DNA from: Nemophila menziesii
Taxonomy: Eukaryota > Streptophyta > Magnoliopsida > Boraginales > Hydrophyllaceae
Assembly (NCBI GenBank): GCA_029959085.1
Contig: JARWIR010000002.1
Span: 40,048,233-40,112,232 of the forward strand
DNA: 64,000 bases
Reading direction: 5' to 3'
In this document: piece by piece, positions 22,380 through 35,006 of the stretch
How the letters are laid out: every line of letters starts with the position of its first letter
How positions within the stretch are numbered: the first letter of the stretch is position 1
Notes under the pieces: generated by a model
What the model saw: the letters and a program-made list of their open reading frames with translations, nothing else
Databases searched by the model: none
What the model was told of the DNA's origin: nothing
Program-made: the position numbers and the translations under genes

Positions 22380-24062
22380 TGTTGGAATTATGTCCTAGCC
22401 CCGATCGTCTTGTAATGAATTGAACACAAGTGTTTACTGTACACGATAATAGTTATCCCTACAGTTTTGATTAAAGAAATTGTTTCCTTGAATCTATGGC
22501 AAGCCTTTATGATTATGGTATTAATCTACATAATATAAAGGCAAATCCTTGATTAAGTTACGAACTAGATATCATAAGGTGTTATGATAATGAGAATCTA
22601 GCTTATAGGACTTAATCTAAACTTGTTCTTAATCGTAGGATCATCGAGTTGGGACCTCGATGATCCAGTTAGATTAATATGTAGCTAACAAGTATTTATT
22701 GGATAAATATCGGTAGTTCTCGTTTACCGAGTTAGGTGCATAGATAATGCACATAGAGATGTGATTATCGAACCGACTAAAACTAGAGATTCCTAATGGT
22801 TAATTACCTTGAACTGACAAATAGGTTAATCTCTATAAGGATTTTTATACTTGTAATCCTTTGACTTGAGATCATCACTATAGTTGTGTATGTGCTTGTT
22901 ATGTTTTGATTCTGGACTACTAGTGTGTCATAATGCTAGTCGAAAGGATATTGGACATAGCTAAGTATATATGCTCCTAGGGATGAGTCAAGATGGAATC
23001 TATCAACTATAGGTAAAGAGTTTGAGCTCTACGATGTCATAAGATTATAACGATTGTATCGAATCCTTGGCCAAGGTGATAGAATGAATGAAGAAAGGAG
23101 TTTCTTAGGTCATTCGTCAATCGTTGATAATCGACGTGTAACGTAGTTGATTTTCTAATGGGATTTGACAGTTGTACCATATCCCAGGATGATCCGGAGC
23201 TGTAAAGATAGAGGGAGTACATGTATGATCCTTTACCGGGTTCTTTGTATAGAGTTACTTCACGTTATCCGGTCGTTGGGGAGTGTTGTTAGACGCCAAC
23301 CTCGATTAGTAGTTAATTAAGTTAAATACTACCGGTTTAACGATGAACCCACGTAGTCGCACACTAACGAGTGTATTGATCTTGCTTCATGTCGTTAATT
23401 AATTTTATTATTAGATAATAAATATTAATTAAATATATACTTGGAATATTGGTATATTAATTTGCTAGCACAATTTAATATTCTAATATAAGACCGAACT
23501 AAGACAAAAAGGAAAAGGAAAAAATTGACAAGTTTGTGGATCGAACCACGGACCTCTAGTAGTGTGAAATGTGTCACTAACTGCTAGGCTAGTCAATTGT
23601 TTTTGTATAATGTAGAAGGTCCAAATCCACTTCACAAGTGGTAATGGACTAGATTATTAAGATAATCAATTTCATTATACGTTCCTGACTTTTCCTATTC
23701 TTGTCTTTTCATTTTCTTATGTTGGGGTTTTATAAGATAATGAAAGTCATTATACAAGAACAACTTCTCATCAGTTTTCTCTAAGAAAGACTCCACAAGA
23801 AAGTAAAAGGTTTTTTTTGGTTTCCAAGTCAGAATTTTGATTCTGAAAGCATGGATTAAAGCTCGGTATGCAAAGCGTGGAGGCTTCAAGTTTTTGAAGC
23901 TAAGTTAGTCACTGGGCAATTCGATTCTCATACAACGGATTAAGGTATGTAATCGAATTCTTTGTTTCTGTTTAAATTCTTAAATTGCAACTAGATTGGC
24001 TTAGGATTGCAATATATTTTCCGTTGCGTATATTTGATATATCTGGTATTGCGATTCCTTCA
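22380..24062 (+). mobile_element. Copia 3' LTR
   Basis: It is 1683 bp, collinear with the 5' LTR. The differences I found are single substitutions near 22817, 23009, 23042 and 23914. It includes the second copies of the hairpin (22612-22677) and the tRNA-like segment (23523-23598). Confidence 0.95.
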
Positions 24063-25170
24063 TAAACACTATCCCTAAACCCTAAAGCCCATAAGCTCTA
24101 ACTCTCAACATGGTAAAAAAGTAACCAAAATAAACTAAAAGGATTATTATGAGAGTTAAAAATAGGAGAACCCTAAATTATAAAAACCTACACTAACCTT
24201 AAAAAACCTAAACACTAAAAAACTGTAAAACCCTAAATACTAAACCCTAAACATATGAACACTAACCTTAAAGGCCTAAATTCTAAAACCGTAAACCCTA
24301 GAATCTCTAAAACCTAAAGGGTAAAATATTATGACAAGTATGATAAGGTTTGTTATTTTTTTGTGTTTCAAGAATATACAAAACTGGTACACACAAATTT
24401 AAGTTTTGTATGTTTCAAGAATACACAAAATAGATTTTTGTGTATTCTTGTAACATAAAAAATCACACAGAAGGAGAAAAATTACTAGTATGATAGATAC
24501 TATCATTTTTTATGTTCCGATAATACACAAAACAAACTTTAATGTATAATTCCAACACACAAGAATAAGAAAAAATATTGATATGATGTGTCATATTTGG
24601 TGTTATATGAATGCACCAACTGAAAATACATAAAGTCACAAGAAATCACAAAATTAAAAGGTGTATAACAAAACCGTGAGAATAAAGTAAAAGATGTACA
24701 TAAAGATTAACAAAGTGAACAAGTTTTGTTGCACAACCAGAAGAGACAAGATCATAACTAATTTTTTTTATTTTTGTGATTACAATATCAAACTAAAAAG
24801 TCAGTCATTGTGTTAATAGGACACACAAAATTATAGGCTGAAAAGGGTTAGAGTGAAAGAAAGTATGTAATTTTGTGTATTTTTGTAATACACAAAACAA
24901 AATTTTCATATTACAGGAAAACACAAAGTAGAGTTTTGTATTACAACAAGTCACAAAATAACATAAAGTGGTTGAACAAAAAGTGAATACATTAAAATAG
25001 TTGAAAACATGTAAAAACATAATATATATATATATATGCGATAAATAAAGAAAAAAGGTTATTTAGTTAAAAAATTAATTTTTTTAGATATATCCAATGA
25101 TTTTGTGTATTATAGTAATACACAAATATATTTTCGTGTGTTAATGTAACACATAGAACTGAATATCGAA
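24063..25170. repeat. ACACAAAA-type and CCCTAAA-like degenerate repeats, right part
   Basis: This continues the block split by the Copia insertion: aaaccctaaac-rich sequence to about 24330, then ttttgtgt/acacaaaa units to about 25150. Joining it to 14501-15472 restores one ~2.1-kb repeat block. Confidence 0.6.
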
Positions 25171-26105
25171 ATCTAAAAGAAATTACAAATTCACAATTAT
25201 AGATTTAAACTTGTCACCTCTAAATTTGTAATTTTTTTATTTTTTCGATTTTTCCAGGAATCAATTACGAATTTTCATAATATTTAACGAACACGGCCAT
25301 GTAGTGAAATTGACAGATCTATTTTTTTTTTATAATATAACATAAAACAGAATATCAAATTAAAAAAAATTCATAAACGCAGATATGAACATGCCCCATC
25401 AAAAAATTGTGATTATTTAATTTTTTTTTTAATTTAACGTATGTGTGGTGAAATTAGTTGGTGGTGATTGACGGCGGCGGAGGAGCTAGTCCGTGGTGTT
25501 TATGGGAGAAGGTGGTAGTGATCGGTAGAGAATGCCAGAGGTGATGGTTGTGGTCGGTGGAAAATTCATGAGGTGGTGATGGTTAATGGTGAAGGTGGAC
25601 GGGCGAAGATAAAAATAATAACAAAATAAATATTATATTATAAATATTTATAATAAAATTTTAAAAAATTAATTAATACGACATTAAAGATAGTTGTGGT
25701 TCAAATTTAACCTTAAATTTTTTTTTTTAAATTGTGATTAAGTGGAAAGTAAAGTGTCGTATCCACTATTTGAGAACAAAAAGTCTTGTTTTTATTAATA
25801 AATGTAAATTATCAACTTAAATATTTATTACTTTATATGTTGTTTCACCCATCTAGCCGTGTGTTTCTAAATTATAAGTATAAAGGGGAAAAATCTTTCA
25901 GGATTTTTTTACTAAGGTTTTATATAAAAGTATTATATTATAACAGAAAGTTGTCTTGTTAGAGAAATTTGTTTAATTCTACCAAGACTTTTTCAAGTTT
26001 ATATTTACGATGTATGTTCACTATCATCAAATTTCTCGTATTCATATTTTATTGTAATTTTCTGAACTTAATGCTTGGAATGGAAAAGGAAATTTATTTT
26101 TGTAC
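25171..26105. other. unassigned AT-rich sequence with one GGT-rich patch
   Basis: There is no coding or transposon signal. A GGTGGTGA-rich segment at about 25440-25605 stands out from the AT-rich surroundings. Confidence 0.45.
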
Positions 26106-26805
26106 TTTTTTTTCCAAAATATTACTCTAATATTAAAAAATTATTACAAATTTTCCAATTCCGGAAGGAACGGATTCGTTTTTGATGATTTTAGCTAGCC
26201 TACTTGGGTATGTGTCTAAACACGAGCCAACCATCTTGCCAGATATTTTATGTTTGGCTACCCCATCAGCTAAGTTATTCTTATTTTGACTAATCCATCT
26301 AAAAATAGGGTCACAAGTCTCAGAAATTAGTAAATACTCTTAATAATATTACAAATCATAGGAATAGAAATACGCTACTTCATCTCCAAAGGTTGCATTA
26401 CTTGTAAGTAATCACACTCAATAATCTCTCTTGATCCTTCCAAATATCAAGCAATAATACAAGTTTTAAGGATGCCTAAAGTTTCAGCTTCTAGTGGATA
26501 TTCAGCTACAATATCTCATGCTTTGCATTCTTTAACATTACCTAAAAAATCTCTAGAAACACAAGATATAGAAGCACGTTTGTTATTCATAGCAGTTTCA
26601 TAATATTTGGTGGTGGAGGAACCCATTTATCAGTATCTTTCGTTCTATTGATTTTTAATTCATTTCCAACCTTTTTTGTGTTGTTGGGGCACTTGTTATC
26701 CTTCAGTAATTATTAAAATCCTTAGGATAATTTGTGGTTTTATATTCTTCCCATTCTTTTCTTGCTTTCACAATAGCATTCATAGGGTATATTTTTAAAT
26801 ATTTG
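26106..26805 (-). pseudogene. LINE-2, 3' part: RNase H-like domain and 3' end
   Basis: The minus strand encodes AEYPLEAETLGILK and EGSREIIECDYLQVMQ-like pieces of the RNase H-like domain that follows the zinc-finger RVT domain in plant LINEs, with stops. A T-run at 26106-26113 reads as the poly-A end. LINE-1 interrupts the element here, and LINE-2 resumes at 32131 with the zinc-finger domain, which is the correct order. Confidence 0.75.
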
Positions 26806-27028
26806 AACTTATTATCATTTCTTTTTTTTCGATCATTAAATCAAATTTTATTAAAATGAAAATCAATTTCAAATATCCTTACAACTTTTAATAGCCCATT
26901 CCTACTAAACTAGAGGCCATAGGCCCAAATAGACAAGACACTATTACAATGAACTTTATCCTATTACATAAAAATCTTTAATAGCCGAGAAATAATTAAA
27001 AAAATACAAAACAAGCGGCCCACTAACC

Positions 27029-30000
27029 TTAGCCCACTTCGATTGCTTCTTTAACTTTGCACACCATCTCTTCAACCCCTTTCTTTTTAAGCTTCATTCT
27101 ATTAACTTTAACCTTGAACATTTCATATATTCTTTTCACTATTTGCTTCTCATTAATACCATCTCCTCCATGAACACGATAATTTATCTCATTCCATACA
27201 CAATATATATATGAAGTAAGTACAAGACTCGCAATACTTATGCCTTCTTCACACGAACCATGTAGTATACTTTCTACTACTTCATTCAAATTCACTGAAT
27301 TACAATTCATAGCGCAAGGTTTCATAAACTCAGATAAAATTATTTTTGTAAATGAACAGCTTACAAATAAATGTTGTGTATCTTCAGAATTTGCATAACA
27401 AAACACACACAACGTATTTACTTGCAAACCCCAACCAATCATCCTTAGCTTTGTAGGTAACCTATCTTGTATAGAAATCCAAGTTATAAATGAGCATCTA
27501 GGAATGTTTAGCCTAGACCAAAAAAGTTTATACGAATTAACCTCCTCAGATTTCATAGCTATTCTGCTCAAAGTCTTTTTAAAAGAGAAACAATTTTTTT
27601 TACTTTCAGCCCAGACTATAATATCTTCCCCTTGTTTCAGTTTATTATTGCAAATGGAAGGAAATAATTTACCCACACAAGGGGGGTAATCTCCACGTGT
27701 TACCTCCAAAACAACTATGAACAGTTTTATCCCTATTAATATTATTTCTGTCTCCAAGGAAATCCTGTACATTTTTGCCATCAATCTAGTTATCCCATAA
27801 AAGATAAGTAGACTTACCATTTCTGACATTATGTGAGATGGAATCATAGGTAGTGCTTCTAACTTTCATTAATTGCTTCCAAATCCATTAGTGAGCTTGT
27901 TTAATGTCTAAGCTCCAGATGCACCTTCCTTTAACAATATTTTGGTGCACCCACATACTCCATAAATTGTTTTTCTGAGAGTACATCCTCCAGAAAGTAA
28001 AAAGAAGACATACTCTGTTCAACTCCTTAACATTAGGTATACCAAGCCCACCTTGTTTTTTACTTTTACAAATGTTCTGCCATGAAATTTTAGCTCCACT
28101 AGCACAATCTGTGTTACCTCTCCACAAAAAGCTACTCATTTTTTGATTGAGTTTATATATAAATAGTTTTGGTAATAGGAAAACCCTACACACAAACAAT
28201 ATCTTTCTTATAAGTAAACATTTCACTAGCTCAATTCTTCTTGCATATGAAAGCATTTTTTATGACCAAAAATTAATAGAACTGCATATGTTTTCCACTA
28301 GTTTGTTACCATCTGAGACTGATAACTTCTTGGAGTTTAAAGGAACCCCAAGGTACCTTACTGGCATTGATCCTATTTTTATACTAAGAATAGCAGATAT
28401 ATCATTCATAGCACTCTTTTCAGTACCACCAAAGTAAAGTTCACTTTTGCTGAAGTTTCTTCTGAGACCTGATTATCTAGAAAATATATTGAGAGCTTCT
28501 TTGATAACTTTAGCTGAACTAACATTAGCCTTTAGAAAAATCAACACATCATCCGCAAAAATCATGGTGTTGAGTTTTAACTCCCTGCACTTATGATGAT
28601 AACTGAATTGCCTTTTGTAAGTCATGTGATTGAATAACCTTGAGAAGATTTCCATACATATAGCAAACAAATAGGGAGAGAGAGGGTATCCTTTCCTGAG
28701 CCCTCCCTTCCCTTTGAAATATCCACAAGCTTGTCCATTGAAACATACAGAATATTAAGGAGAACATATACACATTTTGATCCATCCAATGAATTTCTCT
28801 GGAAATTTGAAAGCATACAGTGTACTAATTAAGAACCTCCAATTTACACTATCATAGGACTTTTGTAAGTCCAAATTGATAGTGCATTTAGGTATGGAAT
28901 CTTTCTTTTCATACCCTAGAACAATGTCTTGTGCTACTAATACATTATCACTTATGTATCTGCCTCCTACATAAGCTGCCTGATTAAGTGATATAATTGT
29001 TCCTAACACTTTCTTGAGCTTGTTTAAAATAGCTTTGGAGATGGTCTTATATATAGTGTTAACACACAAAATAGGCCTAAACTTTTTAAGGCTTGAAGCA
29101 TTCTTTTCTTTAGGGAGCAGACGAAGATTTGTAGCATTTACCTGTCCAAGCAATTTGCTATTTTCCAGGCATTAACTAACAGATCTAATGAAATCATCTC
29201 CTATAACACTCCAAGAAGCCTTATAGAAACATGAATTAAGCCCATCACGTCCTGGGCTTTTTTTCTCATTTATTGAGAACATAGCCTCCTTGATTTTTTA
29301 GTCTGAGAAAGGAATAATAAGATCAAATGCTTGTGCTTTAGTTAATTGTGAATGAATTAGCTTCTCAATTGTTGAAACTGCACATACTTCTTCATTTTCA
29401 TCCTCAGTCCCAGGTAGATTTTTGTAAAAGTTAATAAACTATGATTTTATTTGGTCAGTATCTGTAACAGTTACTCTATCTTCATTTATTAGAATAGAGA
29501 CATTGTTTTTAGCATTCCTTCCTTTAATGATTTTGTAAAAATATGAAGAATTGAAATCCATGTCTATTGTGAAGTTAGCTCTTGATTTTTGTTTTAATAT
29601 ATTTTGTTGAATCTGCCTCTTCAAACTCTTTTTCTAATATTTTTTCTTCTTTAAGTATGTCTTCCTCAGTATTCCCTCTCATGATATGAGTTTGTATCTT
29701 ACTGAGCTGACTTTTGATAGTCTCTATGTTGTTTGAATTTCTTCTGAAGTACAAATTATTAAACTTCTTTAATGCCAGTTTGGTACACTTCTGCTTCATA
29801 CAAAGTTTGAACATGAAGTTTCCTTCAACATTTTGACTCCAAGCTTGCTTTACAATCTCTACAAATTTGTCATGAGATGCCCATATATTAAAGAATTCAA
29901 ATGAGCTGGGGTTATATTTTCTTTTATCTCCAAACTCCACTTTTAAAGCACAATGATCTGATGTAGAAGGTGGAATAATGATTACTTTAGAGGCTTTAGT

Positions 30001-30627
30001 GTCCAACCACTTAGCATTGATGAAGACTCTATCTATTTTACTGGCTCTTATCTCAGATGAACTCTTATTTGTCCATGTCTAGTATTGTCACGAGTAGTTG
30101 TGTTCATATCGATTTGCATCATCAAGACAATCTGCAAATTCTAAAGACCCATTTTCCAGCTTATCACAATTCAGCCTGTCTTGAATCTTCAGAATTTCAT
30201 TAAAATCACCCAAGACACAAACCTTCTCCTTATCATGATCACTACTCCACTGAATAATGTCTTTCCATAAGCTTCTTCTATCTCTATCATCATTAAAAGC
30301 ATACACTATTGCAATATAATAGTTTTCTTTATTATTTATGACTTCCATCTCAATGAACATAGCTTGAGCAGTTTCTTTGATAAGCTTAACCTTGACTCAG
30401 GTTTTATCATATAAGATCCAAATTCTGCCTGAAGTATTCATATTGTAATTATGAATCATTTCTACATTAGAGAAATGGGCTTTTATTATGGCTGGAAAAT
30501 TATTAACCTTAACTTTTGTTTCTAGTAGGCCAACTAGGTTGAATTTATTATTAACTAAGAAGTCTTTGACATTGAGTTGATGCAAGACATTATTTAGACC
30601 TCGGACATTCCAAGTAGCTATACTCAT
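27029..30627 (-). pseudogene. LINE-1 ORF2: endonuclease and reverse transcriptase, broken
   Basis: ORF2 starts MSIATWNVRGLNN, the AP-endonuclease N-terminus, with LLETKVK and GDFNEIL (30627-30088) and IDRVF/SDHCAL (about 30030-29940). RT follows (29153-28470) with FRPILCVNTIYK, LNQAAYVGGR, LDLQKSYDSVNWRFL and IFADDVLIFLK (the FADD box). Then come the post-RT thumb-like region (SYARRIELVK, 28256-27888) and the zinc-finger RVT domain (FFWSRLNIPRCSFITW-like, about 27560). It ends at 27029. At least three in-frame stops (near 30397 and 30088) and several frameshifts break it. The FADD aspartates survive. Product: target-primed reverse transcription machinery. Confidence 0.9.
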
Positions 30628-30875
30628 ATTTTTGGGGGTCTTGTAATTTCTTTCCCTCCTTCCTAATTTATAAACTGAAGCACATCTCTATCAATGTCTT
30701 CTTAACAATTTTGTAAGTCCTTGAATTTGTTACCAGTTGAAATCACTTTACTACTATGTTCTCTGGTCGAGCTTGATTCTCCTTAGTACACAACTTGTTT
30801 ACCTCGTACACTCTTCCATTCATTGTCTTTAGTATTAGTTTTCTCTTGTTCCTCCATTTGAATTCTCTTAGGCCT

Positions 30876-31706
30876 CTATACTTTCTGAATACTGTTGCAT
30901 TTTGCTTCAATATGTCCAAACTTGTTACACTTCAAGCAAAGTATCGGTTTCCAATCATATTCAACCTTTACCTCATGTAATTCTTCATTTAAAACATCCA
31001 CATACACATTTTCCGGTAGCTCTTCTTTAGTATCAACCTCAACACAAACTCTAGCATATCCAAGTCTTGTTTTCGACTCTGTAATTGAATCCATTTGAGG
31101 AGGGACTCCAATTCCACTAGCAACATAACTTAGACCGCGTTGTGTACATAGGTTCATCGGTATATTAACTAGTTTAGCCCATATTGGGATCCTTGTAACA
31201 TCTATTGCTTCGAATTGAACATTAGGTGTCCAAGGTCTTAGTAATAGAGGCTTACCATTGATATGCCAAAACTTTTCCATAGCTTGACTGCATTATTGTT
31301 GATTTTCGAACTTAAACACATACAGGCCCTTACCACTTGATTTTACTTCTATTTTACCTAATTTCTTCCATTGAAATTTCACTAAATTGGTAATAGCATA
31401 GAAATTTGGACGGTTATAGAGGAATTGACCTATAAGGCAGTTAACCCATTGTTCATCTCCTTTCTCAAAGACATCTCTAGGCGGTTTAATAACTTTCTTA
31501 CCTCCTTGCTGTTCCGGCGAGTGAAAATCAAGTTTGAACATTTTGTCTACTCCTTTTTTGAAGAGAGTTGACCATATAGTAGGCTTTTTAATGACATTTT
31601 TTACCGGTGTCCATTCTACGAGTTGTATCGGAGTGTTTACCGGTGTATGAACTTCGGAGCTTTGTGTCGGTGAAGAGTTTTCTGCTGATTTTTGCACTTG
31701 AATCAC
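30876..31706 (-). pseudogene. LINE-1 ORF1: DUF4283-type nucleic-acid-binding protein
   Basis: One frame runs from 31706 to 30876 with a single in-frame TAA at 31293-31295. The N-terminal part is Pro/Lys-rich. The middle has the DUF4283-like pattern (WVNCLIGQFLYNRPNF, then LLLRPWTPNVQFE and IPIWAKLVNIP). It ends with the zinc knuckle CLKCNKFGHIEAKC (CX2CX4HX4C). Such proteins bind the LINE RNA. Apart from the one stop it looks intact, so the first half may still be made. Confidence 0.88.
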
Positions 31707-32130
31707 TTCAACGACTTCATTAACTTCATTAATGTTACTCGGAGAGAAGATTTCTCTTGTGATGTTGCTGTATTTCGTTTTAGGTCTAGGAATCGACTTT
31801 CCGATTTAATTAACTTTGTTGGAATTTAGCATTTTAGTCATTTTTTAGAGTGACTAAACACTTAGGGTGATGTGAGGGTGGGTGGATGAGGGTGTTTTGT
31901 CGGTGGTTTGGGTGAAAAAGAGGGCTGACTTGTTGTTAGATCCCAGGTGAATAAGAAATAACATCAAATCTGAAAAGAAAAAAAGCCAAAAAAGGAAAAA
32001 AAAACGGTGTTTGTTGGTTAAAAAAGGAAGAGTGTGTGTGGAATAAACTTAGTTTGATATGAATGGCTTGGGAGCATTTGATTTAGTGTTTGACTCTCAT
32101 TTTCCAAGTACTTAACTTATTATCATTTCT

Positions 32131-35006
32131 GCTTTTCTATATATGACACATAAGTGTGCATATCTATTCAAGTATGAAGTTATCCTGGGATTTCATTTTT
32201 TTATCACTCTCTAATGTACTTACCATCCAAGTGTCCATTTTATTGGAGAACTGGTTGAAAGTTAGTAGCTAAAAGGGGAGGCAAATCATACAAGCCTTAC
32301 ATAGTCGACTTTAAGTAGTAGATGTTCAGTATTTTCTACTGATTTACTACATATATCACATATAGGGGACTTTATAACTTTCATTTTATATACATTCTCA
32401 TTATTAGGTAACAAATTTTTTATGACTCTCCAAGAAAAGATTCTTATTTTGGGGGCAACTTTAAGGCTCCAGACCAATCTCCATATCTCAAGAAGAATAT
32501 TATGAGAGTATCTTGCCTTATCAATACTCTTTCCACTTTCAGTTTTATCTTTTTCTTTTTTAAATATTGGTAAAACTTTCTAACTATGTAAATTCCATTC
32601 TTATCCCTAGTCTTTCCCCCCTGAATGAGGAATGAAAGTGTTAAAAATTGTATCTGCCACATCACGGTGAAACATTTCTCTAACCACAGGGACATTCTAT
32701 TTCCTTTAATTTGTAACAAAAAGATCCTTAACTTTTCTTATTTCTTCATTATTAGGTTTTATTACCTCTTCACAATTATTGATCCACTTATTAGTATGTA
32801 AGTTAGTATATCCATTACCGATTTTCCATTTAAGATCATTATTCATAATGTATCTTCCACTCAATAGGCTACTCCAACCCCAAAAGGGTTAGCTTTCTAA
32901 TTGAGCTTCACGGAATGAGCAAAGTGGAAAAATATTTTCCTCTTAGTTTATTATAAAGAAGAGAGCCATCATTATTGACTAAGTTCCAAGCTTGTTTTAC
33001 AAGTAGATAAAGGTTCATGAGATGACCTTATCCCCCTGTATGTTTAGTCTTACTAAGAAAGTCCCAACTTCCCCAATGTATCTTCTATTCCCATTACTGC
33101 CCACCAAAAATTTGCAATTTGTGAGGCTATCAAATCACAAACCTTTTTAAGAATAAGATATGATGACATAAAGTAGTTGGGGAGGCTTTGAATAAAAGAT
33201 TTTATAAGTATATATTTACCAGCTTTAAATAAAAAAAAAGGTTTTTATCTAGTTTTCTATTTTTGTTAATGTTCTTTCAACTAAAAGGTTTAGGTCCTTT
33301 ACATTGGATCTTCCCTATTTAGTTGGAAGTCCTAAGTAATTTCCCAAAATATTAGTAATTGGCATATTAAGTCTTTGTGCCATGATAAATTGTATATAAC
33401 TGGGAGTATTTGGACTAAATTTAACCCCATATTTATTTAGATTTAATTTCATCCCTGTTGCATAATTATATTTATTAATAATATCTTTAAAGCCATTTAC
33501 TTCTTGATAATTCACTTTCATAATGAAAATAATGTCATCCACAAATAGTAGATGGATGCTAGGTGCTAATTTAGAAATTTTTATACCTTCCATAATATTG
33601 TTATCTTTTTTATTTTTTATAAGTATAGACAACAATGTTACCATACAGATTATGAATGGGATAGGGGGTCCCCCCTGGCGTAAACCCCTTTGGGGTTTCT
33701 CTATTTTAACTGGGGTTCCATTAATAAGTACATAGTACGTTATCGAGGTAACACATCTCATGATTTTACTAACCCATGTATCTTTAAAGCCTATTTTTTC
33801 CATCATATCCTTTAAGAAATCTCATTCTACATTTTCGTACGCTTTTTGTATATCCGCCTTTATTGTCATATAATAGTTTTTAGTGTTTCTTTTCTCCTAT
33901 GTCCGACCATAATATTATCTTGTATATGCCATCCTGAAACAAACGCTGATTGATTTTCATCAATCAAGTCATTTTTTACCGGTTGCATTCTGTTAACAAG
34001 AATTTTGGCTATAATCTTATAAATAAAAATTAGAGTAGCTTATGGGGTGATAGTGTTTAATATTAGTGTGTTTCATAATTTTTTGTATAAGCGAAATGAA
34101 CGTATTCTTTAGATCCTCTATACTTCCCTCATTGTACCAAAAGTTGTTAATAAGCCTTTTGACATCTAGTTTTATAATTTCCAAATACTTTTTATAGAAG
34201 AACCCTAGATATCCATCAGTTCCAGGGGATTTATTAGCCCCTAACTCATTAATAGGTCTTATGATTTCCTCCACAACTAAAGGTTTATTCATATTATTAT
34301 TTACAATTGGATTTATAAGGTTTAAAATATTTTGATAATCACTTTTCCCAACTGTTTTGAAAAATTATCAAAATACTCTTTAATATTATTATTAATTTCC
34401 TTAAATTTCTCATTCCAATTACCATATTATTTAGTAATTCTAGTAATTTCGTTAATTTTTCTTCTTTCTTTAGTTGAGGCATGGAAGAATGAAGTATTTT
34501 TATCACCTCTTTTGAACCAACTGACTCTGGACCTAGAAGCCCAAAAGTCTTTTTTTTTCATACCCCCTCCATTTTCTTAATAATCTCATCGTACTTATCC
34601 CAATTACTAGTATTGGGGTCATTATATATAGTTTCCAGTTTGTTCACATAGAAATCTATCCTTTTTCTATTCTTTTAGAACTTCTTTTTACTCTGGGAAA
34701 CTAGCAATTTAATATATTTATTAAGTTTATAACTCAGAGCATCCCTTACTAATATGATTCTCTTTCATATGTAAAACGTGTGGGGAGTGATTGGATCCTA
34801 CAGTTGGGAGGAAAGCTACCTAGGATATTGGGAATAGTTCTCCCAATTTTTTATTACAAAAATCCCTGTCAATTAGTGATTTGGTCATTTCACCATTACT
34901 TCTTTTATTAGTCCATGAAAATTTACACCCTTTACTAACAATTTCTTCAAGATTTTAATGTTTTACAAATCTATTAAATTGGTTCACTGTTTTTTAAAAG
35001 TAATCT
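32131..35006 (-). pseudogene. LINE-2, middle part: endonuclease end, RT, zinc-finger domain
   Basis: On the minus strand the order is: degenerate endonuclease C-terminus (35006 to about 34600), RT start NKSPGTDGYLGFFYKKYL (34292-34017), and RT core GLRQGGPPIPFI and LLFVDDIIFIMK (FVDD box, 33806-33315). The zinc-finger RVT region follows (APKIRIFSWRVIKNLL, CDICSKSVENTEHLLL; 32477-32286). Many frameshifts are present. Its 5' side is cut by element B at 35006 and resumes at 55893; its 3' side is cut by LINE-1. Confidence 0.85.

Larger units (their letters stand above)
15473..24062 (+). mobile_element. complete Ty1/Copia LTR retrotransposon, non-autonomous
   Basis: Two 1683-bp LTRs flank a ~5.2-kb interior, with the 5-bp target duplication taaac at 15468-15472 and 24063-24067. 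The primer site is complementary to initiator tRNA-Met and the polypurine tract is aagtgggagat. I counted only about four differences between the LTRs, so insertion was recent. Yet the pol region has no open frame over ~100 codons where ~1300 is usual. It must therefore have been mobilised by proteins from another element, or its LTRs have been homogenised. Confidence 0.95.
26823..32113 (-). mobile_element. LINE-1: full-length plant LINE with 17-bp TSD
   Basis: The 5.3-kb element has a perfect 17-bp target duplication (aacttattatcatttct at 26806-26822 and 32114-32130) and a short poly-A tail seen as T's from 26823. It carries ORF1 and ORF2 in the standard order on the minus strand with few breaks, so it is fairly young. 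It lies inside LINE-2, between its zinc-finger and RNase H domains. Confidence 0.95.
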
